This document shows, piece after piece, positions 49,480 through 60,170 of a stretch of DNA of 64,000 bases (position 1 is its first letter; every line of letters starts with the position of its first letter). A model generated the notes under the pieces. The model made no database searches. It was given only the letters and a program-made list of their open reading frames with translations, and was not told the origin of the DNA. The translations under genes and the position numbers were made by a program. This DNA is from Climacium dendroides (Eukaryota; Streptophyta; Bryopsida; Hypnales; Climaciaceae). Where the stretch lies: positions 9,036,001 to 9,100,000 of the forward strand of contig OX467088.1 of NCBI GenBank assembly GCA_950106755.1, read 5' to 3'.

Positions 49480-49561
49480 TTTTGGGCAATGCACTAGAAA
49501 ATTGCAGGTTTGGACTTTTCAGAAGTTCTCCTGAAAAATAAACCCTGGTCGTTTAAGGGTT
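49480..49561 (-). mobile_element. fragment with TTAA-element terminus
   Basis: Minus-strand reading from 49561: CCCTTAAACGACCAGGGTTTATTTTT followed by TGCATTGCCCAAAATTTT, similar to the fragment at 31181. The two fragments lie just inside the two inverted arms in mirrored orientation, so they may belong to the duplicated segment. Confidence 0.35.
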
Positions 49562-50052
49562 GACTAAACTCTAAACCCTACAGAACCCAGACACTTAATT
49601 TAAGCGAACAATTTAGCAGTCAGGCTGCTGGAACCCGAAACCACGCAATCCGGCTATTCCGCACACCTCGACACACACGAAACATAAAACGAACTGTGGA
49701 AAGAGAATCAAAGAGATGAGCACCTGGCCTAAATGGAACGCATTGCCTCGGACACAGCAAGAAATAGAACACACAAGAAACAAGGACTCACATGCTCAAA
49801 CAAGAGAAAATGCAGTCGGCATTTACGGTAGAGCATCGTAGAAACGAGAGAGATGCGGGAGGCAGGAAGTTTCTAACGATTCCAACATTGTTCACTTCTC
49901 TCAACTGGTACATTTGTACGACGCGGCTGACAACTCACACTTCTACGTGGAAACATCGAGCGAAAAACATCACCAGTTGGCTCTAGAGTTCGGCACTACC
50001 ACTGTGTGCAGACTCATAACAAAAGAAATCATCAAAATCAAAAACAAATGGA

Positions 50053-50124
50053 TGCGTCTGCCGGGAGTCGAACCCGGGTCCATTGCTTGGAAGGCAATTA
50101 TCCTAACCGTTGGACTACAGACGC
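50053..50124 (-). tRNA. tRNA-Gly (anticodon TCC), arm 2 copy
   Basis: Exact reverse complement of 30472-30543 with all cloverleaf pairs intact, discriminator A and a downstream T run. Confidence 0.97.
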
Positions 50125-50938
50125 AAACTCGGAATCACAAACTCGCTCCGTGGAGACAAAGGACTACACAGGCTAAAGGCGATGACGAAAAAAAGCTCCA
50201 CGGACAACTAACCCACGTCAGGAAACACTCTCTACCCTCTCGATCCGCTACAAATCACGCTCCAATGCTCTCCAATTAAAAACATCACTGCAAACGAAAG
50301 CAACAATACTCGCATATACCACTCGCGGACATTACATCCAAGGGAAAAACACTCGCCAAACAACCACTCTCGAGGCCAAACAAACAATAGTGACGAAGGT
50401 CCAGGATGGTGCCTGATCAGTTGAAGCGTCAAGAAATGGGAATACGAACCCGGGTACAACTTGAGGATGACACCCCCGCCACCTCGGAAAGAGGCCTCCA
50501 AACAAAAGAACAGACACCCATGCGCAACGCGCCATCCTCCAAAACCACTACAACCAAGTTGCAACGTGCAACACGCGCCTGACTAACCCGAAACCAATTC
50601 CCCCCTAAACCTAACTACACTAGTACGCACAGAACCGACAGACTTACTCTAATGGAATACAACCAGCTTGGAGCTGCTTTCTCATGGAGGAGGCGCTTCG
50701 CACACGAAGCCTCACGTCCTCGTCATGCTCGCACGTTATGACCAAAAATATCTAGCTCCGCAAAGGATCAACAGAAGCCTTGCCTTGCCATGCCTTGAAT
50801 TGCCTTGCCGTCACACCCCAACCCGCGTCGCCTGGCGAATGATATTCCAAAGGCAGAAAACAGCACAGCAGGAAAGCTGGCCTACCCATCAACCAGCGCC
50901 TCCACGTCAATGCAATGCCCAGGACACTCCGACCCACT

Positions 50939-52234
50939 TCACAGGTCGAACTCGTCGTCCTTCAGAGCCTCCAGGGCCGCCGCCTCCTCCTCGTCGTCGT
51001 CCAAAACGAAGTAAGGGTTGTGCACCACCGGACGGAACTTGTATCCCGTGTAGATGTAGAACGCCAAATTCGCAGCCTCCTCCGCGAACTTGCTCGTCCA
51101 GCGGTAACGGTACACGGTCACCGTGTACAGCGCGAAAACCACGATGCGCGTGAAGTAGATGTAGCTCACCACCACGATGTAGTACTGACGGAACAGAGTC
51201 AGCTTCACCAGGTTACGGGCCGCCTTCCCGTCCGTGCGAGACGCCTCACGCAGGTGCTTGATCGACCACACGATCGGGAAAAGCACCGCGCAACAACAGA
51301 TGATGTCCAGCAAAAGAAAAACCTGCTTCCACGTGAAAAAGTCCTTCGTCGACGGACCGGCCTCGTCGTACACGATGAACGCAGTGTTCGCGAACACCTG
51401 CAGCGGAATCACCACCATCAACACCTTCTTCTCCTTGTCCTGCAGAAAAGGCTTCAGAAAAGACCAACCCGTCCCGATCAGCACGATCACGCTGAACAGA
51501 AGCAGACCACGCAAAAAGTTGAAAATGTAGAACGCCACATCCCAACCGTGCGCAGTGCCGGTACGCTTCACGTATTGCTTGTCCTCCGCCTCGCAGATCA
51601 TGTTCAAAGCCTTCAACACCACCAGCAGACCCATCAAAAAGTGGATGCGGTGCACAGACAGACGCTGGCTCCAACACATGTAGATCCAAATCCCCAGCAA
51701 CGCCACATTCGCCAAAAAGAACAAGAAGTACATCCGCGGAAGCTGCGTCTGCCCCACAGGCAAGAAATCCCTGTACCCATTCTCCACATTATACATCGAC
51801 GTCGTCACGTCCATCGAGATCTCTGTCTTCACGCAGCTCTCGAAGAACAGGCTGTACTCGTTCGAAGCGGACACCAGGTGCTTCGTGTTGAACTTATCCG
51901 TTTCGGCCAACGTAAACAGATTGTGCATCATCGCGCTGTCTAGGAGGCAGTTCTTCCCCTGCGCCTCCAAATTGCTCAGCACGGGCAACAGATCCTCCAT
52001 GGTGGACAGAAAGAATCCCATCCGGCTCCTATCCACTCCTGCTTCCTTCACCACCACATTTGACACATTAATCGCAACCTCGCCACCGACAGAAAATCCG
52101 AACGTCTCAAACGGAATAATGGCGCGCGCGTCATCCCTAATCTCCAAGTGCTTGATCTCCCCAAGCGCCGAAGGCAACAAGATCGCCACCAACACCACCA
52201 CAAGCGCCCTCAGCAGGCCATTCATGGCCGCCAT
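50939..52234 (-). CDS. Lung_7-TM receptor family protein (GPR107/GPR108-like), arm 2 copy
   Basis: Second intact intronless copy, 431 residues, with the same signal peptide, luminal domain, seven membrane segments and acidic tail as the arm 1 copy. Differences from it: residues 2, 5, 18, 67, 88, 102, 111, 113, 117, 118, 123, 155 and 164 (for example A67V, K155R, E164Q), all in the luminal half and mostly conservative; residues 165-431 are identical. No stop or frameshift, so both copies look functional. The 5' flanks have diverged far more, so expression may differ between copies. Confidence 0.93.
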   Translation of the reverse strand: MAAMNGLLRALVVVLVAILLPSALGEIKHLEIRDDARAIIPFETFGFSVGGEVAINVSNVVVKEAGVDRSRMGFFLSTMEDLLPVLSNLEAQGKNCLLDSAMMHNLFTLAETDKFNTKHLVSASNEYSLFFESCVKTEISMDVTTSMYNVENGYRDFLPVGQTQLPRMYFLFFLANVALLGIWIYMCWSQRLSVHRIHFLMGLLVVLKALNMICEAEDKQYVKRTGTAHGWDVAFYIFNFLRGLLLFSVIVLIGTGWSFLKPFLQDKEKKVLMVVIPLQVFANTAFIVYDEAGPSTKDFFTWKQVFLLLDIICCCAVLFPIVWSIKHLREASRTDGKAARNLVKLTLFRQYYIVVVSYIYFTRIVVFALYTVTVYRYRWTSKFAEEAANLAFYIYTGYKFRPVVHNPYFVLDDDEEEAAALEALKDDEFDL

Positions 52235-52650
52235 ACTTCCAAATCAATTGAACGCCTCCCAATACGAATCACCACCAATCCAAACTCCCTGTAAGTAAAA
52301 CTCCCTACCGACGAAAACAAACCCCAGAGCTCGTTCTCCACCAGCACCGACTTCACAAATCGATTGCGACTGGTCCACCGCGGCCGCGCTCATCACCACG
52401 CTGCCCCCGGACCCCTAACGGCCAAGATCGTTACACACAGATCTGAAACCCACAATTGCTCGTTCTCGATCCTTAGATCCAACCCTAAGTCCCAGACGTG
52501 CATCTCCAGCTCCTCTTGTGACCACTCTTGACTCCCGAAACTGGCCTGGGGAAGATGCAATGTTGTGCCGAAGTGACCACAGTCCTCAAGAGAGGTGTGG
52601 GAGAGATCCGTGGCTATGGCGGGGGAGGAGCGCGAAGATTGCGACTAAAA

Positions 52651-52908
52651 CCAGCACGAGTGAGAGAGAAGTAGTGGATCCACCAGGGACGCTTGTCCTC
52701 CAATCATGGGAACCCCCTCCTTCTTTGACTGAGGTGCTTGATTCGTCTTTCCCATTCAAATTTGGTGGTTTTATTATTACTTTGCCACAGTGGCGGCATA
52801 CCCTAAAAAATAATTCGAAATAGAATTAAAATATGGCATCTCATGAAATTTTTCAGAAATTATGTGGCATTATTGAATACAGTGCAGAAAATAGTAATGA
52901 AAATAATC
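52651..52908. other. upstream flank of arm 2, no gene seen
   Basis: Short intergenic sequence. The bases before 52909 are partly duplicated before 53127 (GAATAC-GTGCAGAAAAT). Confidence 0.4.
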
Positions 52909-53863
52909 TTAACCCCTAAAGGACCAAGGAGTCCACTTTGGGCTTTTTGAAAACTCGGGTAGGTTCTATTGACTTCATAATCAGAAATTTTTGCATGAAT
53001 TTTTTTATGATGGATGCTTCTCATCATATTGAATGTCATTCTTATGCATATTGCAAAAGTTAGAAGGTTTTATTTATTGAATACGGTGCAGAAAATTCAG
53101 TGTAAAAAATATTAATGAAAATATTCTTAACCCTTAAAGGACCAAGGAGCCCATTTGGGGCTTTTTGAGAACTTGGGTAGGTTCTATTGACTTCATAATC
53201 TGAAATTTTTGCATGAATTTTTTTAATGATGGATGCTCTTCATCATATTGTAAATGTGAAGCTTTGTTTCATGTCATTCTGATACATATTGTGAAAGTTA
53301 AAAGGTTTTATTTATTTCTATGTTAAGTTGGGCAACAAAAAATACATTCTAAAAAAATTTGATTACTTTTTTAGAATTGTGTAGATTAATACCTACTTCA
53401 AGAAATCAAACTATCAATTCCAAATAATGAGGTAAAAGTTATGAGGAGTTTTATTTTGTAGGCAATGAAGGTAGAAAAGAAATATATGAAGTCAACTTTT
53501 GCTCTCAATTTTGAAAATTTTCAAATAAAAATAAAATGAAGGACATTCATTATTCACTAGAACATTCTCACCATTTGAATTAGCAATTCTAAAAATTTCC
53601 AAAAGTTATTAGTATATTTGTTATATCTTTCATTTAGTAACACCTTCTACTTTACAATCTTTTAAAAAATGAATATGATGGTCATTTTGGTGAAATTTTT
53701 CAATAGACATTTTCAATCCAGTTTTCAAACAAATTAACCTAAAAAGATCATACAATTGGTTTTGTTAAATAATAAATATTGATGAAGATTTTGACCTTGT
53801 TTTGGAGACAAGTATTTTGAAGTAGTTTTGGGCTTCTAAATACAATGGTCCTTTAGGGGTTAA
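52909..53863. mobile_element. TTAA-flanked non-autonomous element with duplicated 5' end (947 bp)
   Basis: Outer ends CCCCTAAAGGACCA (52913-52926) and TGGTCCTTTAGGGG (53846-53859), each next to TTAA. A second left end with its own TTAA sits inside (TTAA 53127-53130, CCCTTAAAGGACCA 53131-53144). About 218 bp, including flank sequence GAATAC-GTGCAGAAAAT, is tandemly repeated. The original insertion was therefore probably 53131-53859. Confidence 0.7.
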
Positions 53864-54101
53864 TCCTCAAAAAAAATCACGAAGTTGAAGTCGTGAGTAT
53901 TGGTAAAGCCACAAGTATCAGTTAAAATATAAATATTGCTAAAGGTCACAAAATATTCTAACCTTGTAAGTTGAACTTTGAAAAATTCTAAATCGAGTTA
54001 ACTTATGGAAATTCAAGTGGAAAAAATGCTTTCATATGGGGCCTAACAAATCTAATCCTAATGAACTATATATCTTAATTCTTCAAGGCCTCTTTGCCTA
54101 T

Positions 54102-54276
54102 ATGGGGAATTTCATTAAAATGGCGAATATTCTGTGACTTTGACATTCCACAGTTTAGACCAGGCGGTCTAAAATCTATGATACTAATAGATTTCAGACC
54201 ACCCAGTCTGAACTGTGGGAATGGCACATTATAAAAATGGCACATGGAATATTGCCATTTTAATGAAATTCCCCAT
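54102..54276. mobile_element. 175-bp foldback MITE
   Basis: Nearly complete inverted repeat: ATGGGGAATTTCATTAAAATGGC at the left end and its complement at the right, inner arms CCACAGTTTAGACC-GG and CC-GTCTGAACTGTGG, centre near 54190. Flanked by TA-rich DNA, so a TA target (Stowaway/Tc1-like) is possible. Its transcript would be a hairpin of about 80 bp. Confidence 0.75.
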
Positions 54277-54289
54277 CTATATTTCAACA

Positions 54290-55089
54290 AAAACCACTTC
54301 TACATTGATATTCTAAGGAATAATTTTTTTAAATGCGAATCCAATTGTTCGATCTTTTATAAGATTTTTATGAGAATGTACACAAATAAATTTAATCTTT
54401 GACCAAGTAGAATGAAGTTTAAAAAATTTTGAACTGGAGAGACTTGTGGTAAAAATCTTTATTGAAGAGAATTGAGTTGAGAATCTAAAAAAAAATTTAA
54501 GCTTTCTTTTATTTTCATCCTATAAAAAATTGTAAAATAGATGTATGATGGAAATTGAATGGAAATCCATCATTGTTTACAGTACGAAAATGGAATTCAA
54601 ACATGTCAATCACAATGGCAAGATTGTTAAAGCTAATGATATTATATCTATACAACTCTTTTTTTAGAAAATTGTCAAATTTGAGTTTAAAAACATTCAA
54701 AAAACGATTCTATACTTTATTTTTGCAAGAAGTGTCTATGAAATAAGATGCTCCAAAACTTCTACAAAACAAATCCAAATAGAATGAATCAAAGCTTGTA
54801 GATAGGCAAAAATAAATTTTATGAGAATTTATTTATTTTCTAAATTATATGTATTTTTTGCAGATTTTTTCTACATGGGATTGGCTATATTAGATTTTGT
54901 AGCACAACTTTTCTTCCTAGACACCAATTAGAGTAAAATTTACATTTTTCTAAAGCTAGTCTTGAAGCTAGTACATTCCTACATCTTTATAAAAAAAGTT
55001 TAAAAAAATTAGAGTAAAAATTGACATTGTAGGAACACACCTAAAATTCTATAAAGCCCTTTCTAGGACAAGGGTCCTCTAGGGGGTAA
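54290..55089. mobile_element. TTAA element of the 935-bp type, left end missing
   Basis: Ends GGGTCCTCTAGGGG followed by GTAA (mutated TTAA). The interior matches the 46240 element in order (AATTGAGTTGAGAATCT, ATGGCAAGATTGTT, AAATAGAATGAATCAAAGCTT). Its left end is not identifiable, near the hairpin MITE. Confidence 0.5.
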
Positions 55090-56519
55090 CATAGTAAGGA
55101 TGTCAACAGGACTAAAGTGTCTTATGTATGATTTTTGGGAAAATTATAGAAATTAAAGAATAATGTACCTATCATCCAAAAATTTGATAATTCTTGTTTG
55201 ACTATCTTGGTAGTAGAAATAACCCAATATACACATTGAAGGCTCAAAGTATTTGATGGATGACTTTTAAAATTGCCATAGAAATAAAGAATGTACCTAA
55301 TCATCCATGGATTGAATTGGATAATTTTTGGTTGACTACTATACCTTGATGATAGGGTCATGTATTTATAGAATTAACTCTAAAAAGACAAAGCCTATCA
55401 CTGAGGTAGTCAATCTCATTGATCTAATTATTGGATAAATAGGTGCATTTTCTTTGTTTCTATGATAATTCTAAGCCCCTACAAGCCATTCAACAAACAC
55501 TTTGAATTTACTATGTCATTACATGATTAATTGTGGATGAATAAAATAAGATATTATATTAAAGGATTGAGATTGGAAAGAAGAATAGTAGGTTGATTTT
55601 GATATTTTTATATCAGTTAAGTTATCTATTTTGTTCCTTCCAAGATTAGAATACTTTGTCATTGGTGAATGTATCATAGTTATATAAACAAAAGGGGACA
55701 CTTTAACCTTGAGATTGGAGGGGGGTTTATTAGAACTTTTCTTGACTACTTCTAGATTTTAGTGGGATTATTCTCTCTCCAAATCAAGATATTCTCCTAA
55801 GTGTGATTGCATCATATACCCTAAATATGACAATGACCATTTACAAGTCAATTTTGAAGTATTTTTGATTACATAGGTAATATTATTTTTTGATTTTTTT
55901 GATTATAAAAACTCCCAAAAACAAGGTATAGATCTGAAATAAGAATCCAAAATTGAAATTTGAAGTTGCCACTTTTATTCAACAAAATGAACATTCTTTT
56001 GTTGCCTTTTGGAGAAACATGTACATTGGAGGATAATGTACAATACAAGATTCTATAAAGTATCACTCACTCAAAGTTCTCCTTTGCACCAACAACAAGG
56101 ACTAACTAATCAAGCCTACACGTTAAATGTTATACGAGAATATGTTTTGAAATTTTGAGTAGACAAGCTTTTGCAGGATTCAACATTCTCTCAATCTTCT
56201 ACTGGGTTAAGAGTATGAGATTTCTTACAAGGTGATCCTCAACTAGTTGATAGAACCGCATTTACTCTACAAAGCACATTATTCAAAAGAAGTAAAATTA
56301 TGCTAGAGGGAGCATATTATAAGGTCATATTGTTCTATCTTTTGAGTGGATAGTGAGAATTTTCAGTCATTTTCAATTTGAAAAACCTTGAGATTAATTT
56401 TCACATTAAATTTCTACACACACTCCCCCCTTCAATTACTTATATTTTTTTTCTAGACAACCCCCTTGCAATTGATATGGGGATTATGTGATTCCCATAT
56501 GTATACCATTTGTATTTGT
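55090..56519. other. AT-rich intergenic stretch, nothing recognised
   Basis: Contains a local repeat of AAAGAATGTACCTATCATCC-like words (55160-55320, both near-copies about 125 bp apart) and no gene. Confidence 0.45.
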
Positions 56520-56576
56520 AACCAACATTCGTATTCTAAACCAACATTCATATTCTAAACCAACATTCGTATTCTA
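56520..56576 (+). repeat. 19-bp tandem repeat, three copies
   Basis: Three successive AACCAACATTCGTATTCTA units, the middle with one substitution. Confidence 0.9.
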
Positions 56577-56968
56577 TATGTACGTATTATCTATATACAT
56601 ATTCAATATCCCCCTCAAAATCCTAATGACATGATTAGGGAAAGAACAAACCAAGGATTCTGGAGAACTTGTTCTCAATTTTTGTTTAGATTGACGGTAG
56701 GAGAGGTGATTATTTGTTTTAATTTCCACTAATCAATGGTGGGAGGAGGCCACGTGATCCTCTAATCACATTAAATAGTTAGATAATAAGGTCAGACATT
56801 GCGAATTCAATCATAAGAAGAAAAAAAATGCTCACCTTCTGAGCTTGTATTGATGTGAGACCTACTGCATTCGTCATTTTCCTAGAGTCGAGGATGAATG
56901 TTTCCTCTCTACAAGAAAGACTAAATATCTGTGAACTGACGAAAAACTTGAAATCGACTAATCATCGT

Positions 56969-58813
56969 CTACTCTGTACTGGCCTCCTCTTCTTCTTCAG
57001 TGTACGTGGAAGCGTCGTAGTCGATCAAATCATCATCCTCATCGTCGTCGTCATCGAAGCCTAAGCTCAGCGCTTGCATCTTGAACCCTGCTTGCTCAAT
57101 GATTTCCACCAAACTAGAAGCAACACCTGATGCTTGGATATTGGTCTGCTTGACTAACTGCACACATCACGTCCATGTTGTCGTCAGTTCCACATGTAAA
57201 TTTTATTTAAAAAATCTTTCCAGATATCTCCAGTTCTCGTACACCAACCAAGGATGCTAAACAATTGTAGACCAACAAATCTCCAGCGCCTTGCTGGTCA
57301 ATTCTTGAAATATCACAATAGCCAACGTTAGAATTCGGAAACTCTAAAGCCCACGAAGTAGAAATGTCCACATTCGAATTCCTCTACGAGGATATTCCGA
57401 GCAAGTCCTGGAAAAGATTCAGGAACCAGTTACTACTGTAGAGCTGTGCAGGTTGGCCTCATGAGATTTGATAAACGAACTTAACCTAAAGGCTGCTGGA
57501 AATCGTGGACCACAGAATGGGATAACTCAAAAACAAGCCACTGCAAAAATCACGTAGTAATGATTCAATTCCGATTTGGTCAATGATAAAAGGTAGGTCC
57601 AATTACCTCAACGGTGGCAGCACCCTCGTCGATGGAGACCTTGACTTTGCTCACACCCTCAGTTCCCTGGAAAACGGAGATAAGTTCGTCCATTAGTCTC
57701 GACAATCCTCCAAAACAGAGAGGAGGTGCCCCGACTAGAAAAGTTTAAAATCTTTCTTGGTGATAAATGTGCACACCCCACAAAATGGATAGGGAGGAAT
57801 GCCACGAATACTCCTCTCAAAAAAGTAGGGAAGAGAAACAGGATTACCTCAAGAACCTTCGTGACTTTTGAGACAGCGTTTTCATTCAATGATCCTTCAG
57901 CCTGAAACACCAACCGAGAGTAAATTCTTAAACCTTGAAATTCATGCTAAATTGTACATAACATAACATAAACCTTAGCAGACTGTCGCGTTCTCTATCT
58001 ACTGCCTGGAGATTTATCAAGTGATATAGCATTACCAAAAGAAAACCAACAAAATAGACTAAGGTATAGATCTCAGTCTCTTGTATTTCTAAGGTAGAGA
58101 CACCCAAACTTGTCTTAGACCTAAAAACGCAATTAGATCAGACATTCAGCTGGCGTGCATCCCCTTAATCAATACGTCCCTATTGTTGAAATTCATTTCA
58201 GAACATCTGTGAATACTTGAACTTTCATAACTTTTCTATATAGTATCCAAATACTGCATGCTTCGGTGCGTTAGAATCTCCGTTCATTCACCAACAAGAA
58301 CACACACAAATTCGCACAAATTCGAGCAGTACCTATGCCCGACATCAAAAGCACCCCTACCTTACAGTACAGTTGAGGATAGGGTTTCGCAACTATTCAA
58401 ATATCACAATGTACACAAAGAAGAGACTGTCTGAAAATAGAAATTCTACAATCCCGCAACGACAATCCACAGTTTCCTAAGGATGCGAAATCCAGGATAA
58501 TCTTAAACTCCAATTATCTCCTTCACGACGTAGTCGCGGACGACAAAACTACCTTAAAGTACATAGCGAGGCTCTCCACCCCGGACTCGACTTGACTCGC
58601 AGACACGGCCTCGTCCACAACTGCGCTAGCGACCAATTTCACGTTCCTTCTCCTTCTCTGTCCCCAGCCAGTAGTGCTCAGGTTCGCTGTAGAAACTCCG
58701 CATCTAGCTCCCAACGAGGCGGTGGCCCTGCTGCGACCCCGAACGTCGAGGGCTGCTGTCCCGAGGTTTTGGAACACTCGCAGAGATGTCATCTGGCAAG
58801 CCCCCGCTGCCAT
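56969..58813 (-). CDS. plastid-targeted protein with HMA-like fold lacking CxxC
   Basis: Four exons with GT/AG borders, all in phase 0: 58813-58553, 57901-57848, 57666-57607 and 57157-56969 (186 residues). Residues 1 to about 65 are rich in Ala, Ser, Arg and Thr (MAAGACQMTSLRVFQNLG, GQRRRRNVKLVASA), as in a chloroplast transit peptide. Then comes a beta-alpha-beta-beta-alpha-beta pattern of about 75 residues: SLAMYFK, AEGSLNENAVSKVTKVLE, GTEGVSKVKVSIDEGAATVE, QTNIQASGVASSLVEIIEQAGF and KMQALSLGF. This resembles heavy-metal-associated domains, but the metal-binding CxxC loop is absent (AEGSLNENA there). The acidic tail FDDDDDEDDDLIDYDA follows. Similar proteins of unknown function occur in seed plants. 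The upstream in-frame Met at 58990 gives a Cys-rich leader and is less likely. Each intron is 179 bp or longer. Confidence 0.8.
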
Positions 58814-59289
58814 TGCGTACAAACCACGTACTCGCTCAAAATTCGCGGTATAACTCTCTTGATTTCGAATGAAGAAGTTTCTCCGACAGACGATAGCAAT
58901 GCGGCAGCGACGAGGTAGAGAAGAGCAGGAGAATGGAAGTGACGAAGCTCTGCTGCAAGAGGAGGTGCAGCAAGGCTTGGGCAAGAACACAAAGGCGGGG
59001 AGGTTGGATAAGGAGAACAGGGGGTCAACAGAGTTCGTTCGTTCCGAATGTCACTGCGATCGTCGATTTGTCATTCATCCAATGTCCACTTCCAGTTTAA
59101 AACGGTGTTTCCTAAACCCCTAATATATTCATGTCTGATATATAAAATGATTTTTTTAAAGTTGCTCAATGAATAGTAATTGGATGAATTTTTCTTTTCA
59201 TACTATTCATCTTCCACCCGATGGATGTTGGAATGCTTCAAGATAAAGAACAAGAATAGTCATCCCCTAAGATTACAAATTCCTTTATC
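58814..59289. other. promoter side of the HMA-like gene, no other gene
   Basis: About 480 bp between the start codon at 58813 and the tandem repeat. The first 200 bp are GC-richer and probably hold the 5' UTR. No clear TATA box found. Confidence 0.4.
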
Positions 59290-59748
59290 TTGATTGACAA
59301 CCAATAATGTGAAAGCACCCAATACTATCCATGTACCCATTGCTACACAATAGACTTCCCTTTCAATGTCCCCCAAAAAGTGTTAGTAAAATGTCCCCAT
59401 ACTTAATTGACAGCCAATAATGTGAAAGCACCCAATACTGTCCTTATACCCACTGCTACACAATAGACTTCCCTTTCACTGTCCCCAGAAAGTGTTAGTA
59501 AAATGTCCCCATACTTAATTAACAGCCAATAATGTGAAAGCACCCAATACTGTCCATGTACCCACTGCTACACAGTAGACTTCCCTTTCACTGTCCTCCC
59601 AAAGTGTTAGTAAAATGTTCCCATACTTAATTGACAGCCAATAATGTAAAAGCATCTAGTACTATCCATGTACCCACTGCTACACAATAGACTTCCTTTT
59701 CCATGTCCCCCCTAGAAGTGTCAATAAAATGTCCCTGTACTTAATTGT
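59290..59748 (+). repeat. 112-bp tandem repeat, four copies
   Basis: Units begin at 59293, 59406, 59518 and 59629 (ATTGACAGCCAATAATGTGAAAGC ... GTAAAATGTCCCCATACTTA). Spacings are 113, 112 and 111 bp. Copies differ by scattered substitutions and indels. Confidence 0.93.
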
Positions 59749-60170
59749 GGTTTGCTGTCTACTAATTTTTCTAAATTTCAGTTCCAAAACCAAAGCAATT
59801 CTTTTAGAGTACAGTTTAGAGGGTTCTACAAAGTTTCACTTTGAAAATTCATAGAAATTAGATGCCTCATCCAAAAATCCTATTTTTTTTAATTCATGAC
59901 TTTCAATTGTTGATACTATGAAAATATTTTATTTTAGAAAAAGGTGCCTCCAATTATGTTGGATTTCTTATTTATTTTCAAAAATACTAGTATTCAACGT
60001 GAAGTTTTTTCTTCTCATCACCAACTTTTTCATCTATGTGACCATTTTTCATCCATTTCGAATATTTTCCATCCATATATAACCACCATTCATTTCGGAT
60101 CATAGCAAAGTTCCCACATTTGAAGGGGGAGAACCCAAAAAATGAACTTGGGGGGATAATTTAGGGCCAT
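59749..60170. other. AT-rich intergenic stretch, nothing recognised
   Basis: No gene. CATTTTTCATCCATTTCGAATATTTTCCATCC-type near-repeats at 60040-60100. Confidence 0.4.

Larger units (their letters stand above)
49610..52650. repeat. inverted repeat arm 2 (pairs with 27950-30986)
   Basis: Reverse complement of arm 1. Ungapped from 49610 to 52234; the distal 400 bp (promoter side) are strongly diverged but alignable at islands such as GCCATAGCCACGGATC on the minus strand near 52610. Confidence 0.9.

Noticed and set aside
58814..58990. Longer start (Met at 58990) for the HMA-like plastid protein
   Set aside because: The extension is Cys/Ser/Arg-rich with no family support; Met at 58813 begins a normal transit peptide.
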